Source: Opitutaceae bacterium (lineage in GTDB: Bacteria; Verrucomicrobiota; Verrucomicrobiia; Opitutales; Opitutaceae). Taken from it: 10,556 bases of DNA. The position numbers and the translations under genes are program-made. Below the pieces are notes generated by a model. The model made no database searches. It was not told the DNA's origin and was given only the letters and a program-made list of their open reading frames with translations. Of the stretch, positions 7,373-10,556 are shown in pieces. Location: the NCBI GenBank assembly GCA_031282705.1, contig JAITDF010000129.1:1-10556 (forward strand), in the 5' to 3' direction. Position 1 is the first letter of the stretch; each line of letters begins with the position of its first letter.

Positions 7373-7463
7373 AAAACGCAACACCTACCGCATCCGCGCG
7401 CGGGTTTTCGATAAAATTTTTGAGGGCCGGCGGGAAAAACGCCGCGCGCCGCGCCGCGCGCGG

Positions 7464-7631
7464 TCACAGCGGCTCGCGGATCTCAAGCGCGGCGAGGATT
7501 TCCGCCTGCCTGTCCGGGAAAAGCCGTTCCATTGGGCGGCGCGGCGCCTTGGCGGGCAGCCACAGCTCCGCGTCGCTCACGCAGCGCACCCCGGCCTCGA
7601 TTTTGGCCGGCGTCCCCGGCTGAGCCGCCAC
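7464..7631 (-). pseudogene. Possible remnant or small gene of unknown function
   Basis: An open frame on the minus strand ends in TGA at 7464 and is open back to 7679 but contains no upstream ATG. From a possible GTG at 7631 it would give 55 residues, including IEAGVRCVSDAELWLPAK and MERLFPDRQAEILAALEI. Its codons are strongly GC-biased at position three, as in the real genes here, and the sequence looks like a genuine protein C-terminus with alternating charged and hydrophobic residues. I do not recognise the family. Likely readings are a gene that lost its 5' end, a short GTG-started gene, or chance. It lies upstream of argB on the same strand, 192 bases before the argB start. Confidence 0.3.
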
Positions 7632-7796
7632 CCGGGCACCCCGCGGCGCGCCGCCGGCAATTCCTGCGTGAGACCCGAATCATACCGCAGCTTGCGGACT
7701 TTCGCGCCGATGATGTTCGCGGGGGACATTTGTCCCGGGTTTGGAAGTTGACTCTAGTGAAAGGGCGCAGTGTTTTTACTCCGATTTTAGAACAAC
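7632..7796 (+). promoter_or_regulatory. Upstream region of the small membrane-protein gene
   Basis: This spacer becomes AT-richer toward the gene. TTGACT at 7748-7753 is a fair -35 match, but 17-18 bases further only TGTTTT/GTTTTT is found, so no convincing -10 is present. No Shine-Dalgarno sequence precedes the ATG at 7797 (TTTTAGAACAAC). I see nothing else in this stretch. Confidence 0.25.
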
Positions 7797-8249
7797 ATGA
7801 ATCCCAAGATACTGTTTAGAAGCCTCCTCGTCTCTTCGCTCGTCTGCCACCTGCTGTCCATGATTGCCGGCATCTTGCTGCAAACGACGCTCCCGCCTGA
7901 ATTGCAGCATTATTTGCAGGCGCAAGATGCCGCGTTCGGCAGCATGGGAGGCATCCAGCTATTTGCCGCGGTGTCACTGACCTTGGTCTTGCTTGTTGTG
8001 TTGATTATTTCAATCGTGGGCGTCTGGCGTTTCCGTAATTGGGGTCGCAAATTGTGGATTTTTTTAGCCGTGGCTGGCATCGTAATCACCCCGTTTATTG
8101 GAGAAAGTGTCGCGAATGCGTGGGAATCCATGTTCGCGCAAATTGCGATAACGCTCGATGGCGGCGTCCTTGCCATGATGTTTATTGAACCGATTAATTC
8201 CCTTTTTGAAGCCTCCAAAAAAACGCAAGCCGGGCATGTTCAATCGTAA
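7797..8249 (+). CDS. Small four-helix integral membrane protein of unknown function
   Basis: I do not recognise a family for this 150-residue protein. It has four likely membrane segments: about 6-28 (LLVSSLVCHLLSMIAGILL), 53-76 (LFAAVSLTLVLLVVLIISIV), 86-104 (LWIFLAVAGIVITPFI) and 112-132 (IAITLDGGVLAMMFI). A positive loop WRFRNWGRK (77-85) lies between the second and third, suggesting that loop is cytoplasmic. The tail is short and polar. No catalytic motif is visible. Codon and base composition are clearly less GC-rich than in argJ, argB or argD, hinting at later acquisition or a different expression class. It lies divergently from argB and upstream of argJ on the same strand, 300 bases apart, so operon membership with argJ is doubtful. 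Confidence 0.75.
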   Translation: MNPKILFRSLLVSSLVCHLLSMIAGILLQTTLPPELQHYLQAQDAAFGSMGGIQLFAAVSLTLVLLVVLIISIVGVWRFRNWGRKLWIFLAVAGIVITPFIGESVANAWESMFAQIAITLDGGVLAMMFIEPINSLFEASKKTQAGHVQS

Positions 8250-8549
8250 TTCTGCCTTTTCGTAATACGCGCCCGCAAGGCAGGGCCGGTAACAGCATCC
8301 CGGAACGCTTGGGCCATGCGTATTATTTCGGGCATCCGGCAAACGGCCTGGCTTGCTTTTGGTGACTGAAGTCGCGCGGGTGCGGCGGAAAAGCATTCCC
8401 GCGTCCGTGCCACGCAAACCCACGGGCCGCGCAACATCAGTTAACGACACAGAGGACACGGGACGGCCTCTTGGAAGGGTGGCCCTTCAGTCTTCCCTGC
8501 AAAATCGGCTTCCCCTTCCCGCGCGCTTAGGGCACATCTCGAAACCACC
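8250..8549. other. 300-bp spacer between the membrane protein gene and argJ
   Basis: Contents I can support: an inverted pair AATACGC (8264-8270) / GCGTATT (8318-8324); a partial GC-rich dispersed repeat (CGTGCCACGCAAACCCA, 8405-8421); a copy of the TAACATCAGTT motif (GCGCAACATCAGTT, 8429-8442); and a hairpin GAAGGG/CCCTTC (8474-8488) about 60 bases before argJ. The first half is AT-richer, like the preceding gene. No promoter for argJ could be identified with confidence. Confidence 0.45.
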
Positions 8550-9986
8550 GTGTCCAGCACCAATCTCACCTTCACCTCGCGCGACGCGCACCGCGCCTGG
8601 CTCGCCGGCCAGGCCGCCCTGCCCGCCGGCTTCCGCGTCGGCTCCACGCGCCTCGACTTCACGCCCCGCGAGGCGCCCAAGCCCGCCCGCATGACGCTCA
8701 CGCTCATCGCGACCGACCGGCCCGCGCCCGGCTTCGCCGCCGTCTTCACCCGCAACGCCTTCCCCGGCGCGCCCGTCATCATCGGCCGCCGGCGCCTCGC
8801 GGAGCCCGCGCTCGGCGCCATCATCATCAACAACAAAATCTCCAACGTCTGCGCGCCCGACGGCCTCGAAACCGCCGCGCGCGTCTGCGCCGAAACCGCG
8901 CGCCTCCTCGGCCTCGCCCCGGAGCAAGTCCTCCCCTCCTCCACCGGCGTCATCGGCTGGAGCCTGCCCGCCGCCGACATGGCCGCCGCGCTCCCGCGCG
9001 CCGTCGCCGCGCTCTCCGCCGCCAGCGCCCTGCCCGCCGCCGAGGGCATCGTCACCACCGACCTTTACCCGAAAATCCGCCGCGCCGCCGTCGGCGAAAC
9101 CGGCGCCAGCATCGTCGGCATCGCCAAGGGCGCGGGCATGATCGAGCCGGACCTCGCCACCATGCTCGTGTATGTCCTGACCGACCTCGACGTCCCGCGC
9201 GACACGCTCCGCGCCATGCTCGCCCGCGCCGTCGATGACAGCTTCAACACCATCAGCATCGACAGCGACACCAGCACGTCCGACACCGTCGTGCTCCTCT
9301 CCTCCGGAAAAATCCCCGTCCCCGCCGGTGTCGCCGCCGCCGGGGCCGCGCGCGGGGGGGGCGGGGCAGGCGTCCCGCCTGCCGCCGCCGGCCCTGCCGC
9401 CGCCGGCCCTGCCACCGCCGGCCTTGCCGCCGGCGCCGGCCTTGCCGCCTTTGAGGCCGCCCTCGGGCAAGTCTGCCGCGACCTCGCCGAGGACATCGTC
9501 CGCAACGGCGAAGGCGTGCGCCACGTCATCCGCGTGCGCGTCACCGGCGCGCCCGACCGCGCCGCGGCCCGCGCGCTCGGCAAGGCCGTCGTCAACGCCC
9601 CGCTTTTCAAATGCGCCGTCGCGGGCAACGACCCCAACGTCGGCCGCCTCGTCCAGGCCATCGGCAAGCACGCCGGCACGCGCGCCCCCGGCCTCGCCCT
9701 CGGCGGCCTCCGCGCGCGCATGGGCGGCATCGAGATTTTCGCCGGCGGCGCCTTCCGGCTCGACCCGCGGAAAGAGGCCGCGCTCGCCGCCCACCTGCGC
9801 GACGCCGAGCTCTACGCCAGCGCGCCGGACGCCGCCGGCCTTTTTGTGCCGCCGGTGGATTATCCCGCGCACGAACGCTGCGTGGAAATCGAGCTCGACC
9901 TCGCCAGCGGCCCCGGCGCCTGCACCGTCCTCGGCGGCGACCTCACCCACGAATACGTGACGGAAAACGCCGACTACCGGAGTTGA
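8550..9986 (+). CDS. argJ: Bifunctional glutamate N-acetyltransferase / ornithine acetyltransferase
   Basis: ArgJ transfers the acetyl group of N-acetylornithine to glutamate, releasing ornithine; some members also use acetyl-CoA. The precursor cleaves itself into alpha and beta chains. Here the cleavage motif KGAGMIEPDLATML gives Thr204 as new N-terminus and nucleophile, with the STGVIG loop (131-136, Thr132-Gly133) as oxyanion hole. Other family signatures are NNKISNV (94-100), DSFNTISIDSDTSTSD (230-245), GNDPNVGR (359-366) and the C-terminal ENADYRS. Length is 478 against a usual 400-420. The excess is an Ala/Gly/Pro-rich insertion, about residues 258-300, between SSGKIPVPAG and FEAALGQVCRDLAEDI. 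The start is GTG at 8550; the next in-frame ATG is at codon 48, inside conserved sequence. It is separated from argB-argD and on the opposite strand. Confidence 0.95.
   Translation: MSSTNLTFTSRDAHRAWLAGQAALPAGFRVGSTRLDFTPREAPKPARMTLTLIATDRPAPGFAAVFTRNAFPGAPVIIGRRRLAEPALGAIIINNKISNVCAPDGLETAARVCAETARLLGLAPEQVLPSSTGVIGWSLPAADMAAALPRAVAALSAASALPAAEGIVTTDLYPKIRRAAVGETGASIVGIAKGAGMIEPDLATMLVYVLTDLDVPRDTLRAMLARAVDDSFNTISIDSDTSTSDTVVLLSSGKIPVPAGVAAAGAARGGGGAGVPPAAAGPAAAGPATAGLAAGAGLAAFEAALGQVCRDLAEDIVRNGEGVRHVIRVRVTGAPDRAAARALGKAVVNAPLFKCAVAGNDPNVGRLVQAIGKHAGTRAPGLALGGLRARMGGIEIFAGGAFRLDPRKEAALAAHLRDAELYASAPDAAGLFVPPVDYPAHERCVEIELDLASGPGACTVLGGDLTHEYVTENADYRS
9354..9446 (+). repeat. Repeat-derived insertion inside argJ
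   Basis: Within the argJ frame lie a run of eight G (9354-9361), an inverted repeat GGCAGGC/GCCTGCC (9365-9371, 9377-9383, centre GTCCC), and a 15-bp tandem unit CCTGCCGCCGCCGGC at 9378-9392 and 9393-9407, with a one-base variant at 9408-9422 and shortened copies after that. The GGGGCAGGCGTCCCGCCTGCC pattern has the same architecture as the GC-rich intergenic repeats. The DNA encodes GGGGAGVPPAAAGPAAAG-type sequence and keeps the frame open. Confidence 0.7.
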
Positions 9987-10024
9987 GCAACCCGCGTGAA
10001 AAACGCACGGAGCGGGCGGAAGCG

Positions 10025-10057
10025 GGCGGCGCGCCCGCGCGCCACGTGCGCGCCGCC
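10025..10057 (+). terminator. Possible hairpin downstream of argJ
   Basis: GGCGGCGCG (10025-10033) pairs with CGCGCCGCC (10049-10057) around a 15-base loop, 39 bases after the argJ stop. No T-tract follows, so an intrinsic terminator is unproven. Confidence 0.35.
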
Positions 10058-10109
10058 GTGAATCGCGAGCCGGCCTGGCGGAAGCGCGCATGAACCTAAA
10101 TCCCGCAAT

Positions 10110-10122
10110 TGATGTTACGCGG
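10110..10122 (+). repeat. Left copy of a 13-bp direct repeat flanking the terminal element
   Basis: TGATGTTACGCGG here is identical to 10491-10503. The same core occurs in reverse at 58-70, 4941-4952 and 8429-8442. Confidence 0.65.
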
Positions 10123-10123
10123 G

Positions 10124-10441
10124 AGCGGAGACAGTGCTTGACCTTTTCAGCCCCGAAGGGACGGCAATGGCAGTGGTCAGCCCCGAAGGGGCGGCAGCAT
10201 TTAGCCGTGGGTGACGAGCGCAGCGAGGAACCCACGGAATCCATCAAGAAAAAAATGAGCCCCGAAGGGGCGGCAGCGAGGGAAGGGCGGGGAAATGCGA
10301 TGACGCGGACGGCGCGCGCTGCCGCCCCTTCAGGGCTTGGGTTTTTATCAACGTTTTCCGCGGGTTCCTCGCTGCGTTCGTCACCCACGGCCAAGAGCTG
10401 CCGCCCCTCCGGGGCTGAAAAGGTCAATCGCTGTCTCCGCT
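10124..10441. repeat. 318-bp imperfect inverted-repeat element
   Basis: AGCGGAGACAG at 10124-10134 is the exact reverse complement of 10431-10441, and the match continues inward: TTGACCTTTTCAGCCCC near 10138-10154 faces GGGGCTGAAAAGGTCAA near 10411-10427. Further in, GCCGTGGGTGACGAGCGCAG (from 10204) faces a near-identical inverted copy ending about 10391, and AGCCCCGAAGGGGCGGCAGC (about 10258-10277) faces GCTGCCGCCCCTTCAGGGCT (about 10318-10337). The motif AGCCCCGAAGGG occurs three times in the left half. Frames through it are GC-repeat artefacts without a conserved domain, so I do not call a gene. It looks like a non-autonomous palindromic mobile element. Confidence 0.75.
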
Positions 10442-10490
10442 TCGCGGAGGCGCGATGAGAAATCCATTCAAAATGGCGGGGAACCATAAC

Positions 10491-10503
10491 TGATGTTACG
10501 CGG
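10491..10503 (+). repeat. Right copy of the 13-bp direct repeat
   Basis: TGATGTTACGCGG matches 10110-10122 exactly. Between the element end at 10441 and this repeat lie 49 bases with no recognised signal. Confidence 0.65.
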
Positions 10504-10519
10504 CGGCCAGTTTTGGCAG

Positions 10520-10540
10520 GGCGGTCTCGCCGAGACCGCC
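10520..10540. repeat. 21-bp palindrome at the right edge
   Basis: GGCGGTCTCG and CGAGACCGCC pair perfectly around a single central C (10530). The short palindromic form suggests another dispersed repeat, continuing off the window. No gene starts in the remaining bases. Confidence 0.5.
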
Positions 10541-10556
10541 GCGAGCACCACGAGGC

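Noticed and set aside
7748..7776. Sigma-70 promoter for the membrane-protein gene
   Set aside because: TTGACT is good but no acceptable -10 lies at the right distance; kept only as a low-confidence note in the upstream-region entry.
10090..10458. 122-codon plus-strand open frame in the terminal element
   Set aside because: The protein is a translation of the inverted-repeat element, with mirrored segments in both arms, so not a credible gene.
8487..10487. 666-codon minus-strand open frame opposite argJ
   Set aside because: A shadow of argJ joined to repeat translations; the plus-strand frame carries all ArgJ motifs.

Overview
The window is GC-rich chromosomal DNA of a bacterium, probably Verrucomicrobiota of the Opitutaceae type. 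That assignment is an inference from three things: strong GC bias at third codon positions, several genes without a convincing Shine-Dalgarno sequence, and intergenic spaces filled with palindromic repeats of a style I associate with that family. A 16S or whole-genome comparison would be needed to confirm it. I found no rRNA, tRNA, CRISPR array, transposase, phage gene or defence gene.

Layout. Positions 1-473 hold only repeats, including a 50-bp near-perfect palindrome inside a larger inverted repeat. A plus-strand class I glutamine amidotransferase follows (474-1169), with a probable intrinsic terminator and a cluster of inverted repeats after it. On the minus strand come menB (1437-2273, menaquinone synthesis) and, upstream of it, a TonB-dependent outer-membrane receptor (2488-4683). 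The 214-bp gap between these two holds a 38-bp palindrome and a terminator-like hairpin. A repeat-filled gap (4684-5042) separates the receptor from argD (5043-6248) and argB (6390-7271), both on the minus strand and separated by an array of 10-bp repeats. Next come a 525-bp gap with a possible gene remnant, a plus-strand AT-richer gene for a small membrane protein (7797-8249), another repeat-containing spacer, and plus-strand argJ (8550-9986). The end of the window is dominated by a 318-bp imperfect inverted-repeat element between two 13-bp direct repeats.

How the genes fit together. ArgJ, ArgB and ArgD are three enzymes of the cyclic ornithine/arginine pathway. ArgJ recycles the acetyl group from acetylornithine to glutamate, ArgB phosphorylates N-acetylglutamate, and ArgD makes N-acetylornithine from the semialdehyde; argC is not in the window. 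ArgB has the N-terminal helix and C-terminal motif of arginine-inhibited hexameric kinases, as expected for a cyclic pathway. MenB and the receptor are not obviously linked to arginine metabolism.

I see no convincing new multi-gene system. The unusual content lies in the repeats: a low-complexity insertion in argJ built from repeat-like DNA, ordered short-period repeats directly upstream of argB and argD, and several families of dispersed palindromes at gene borders.
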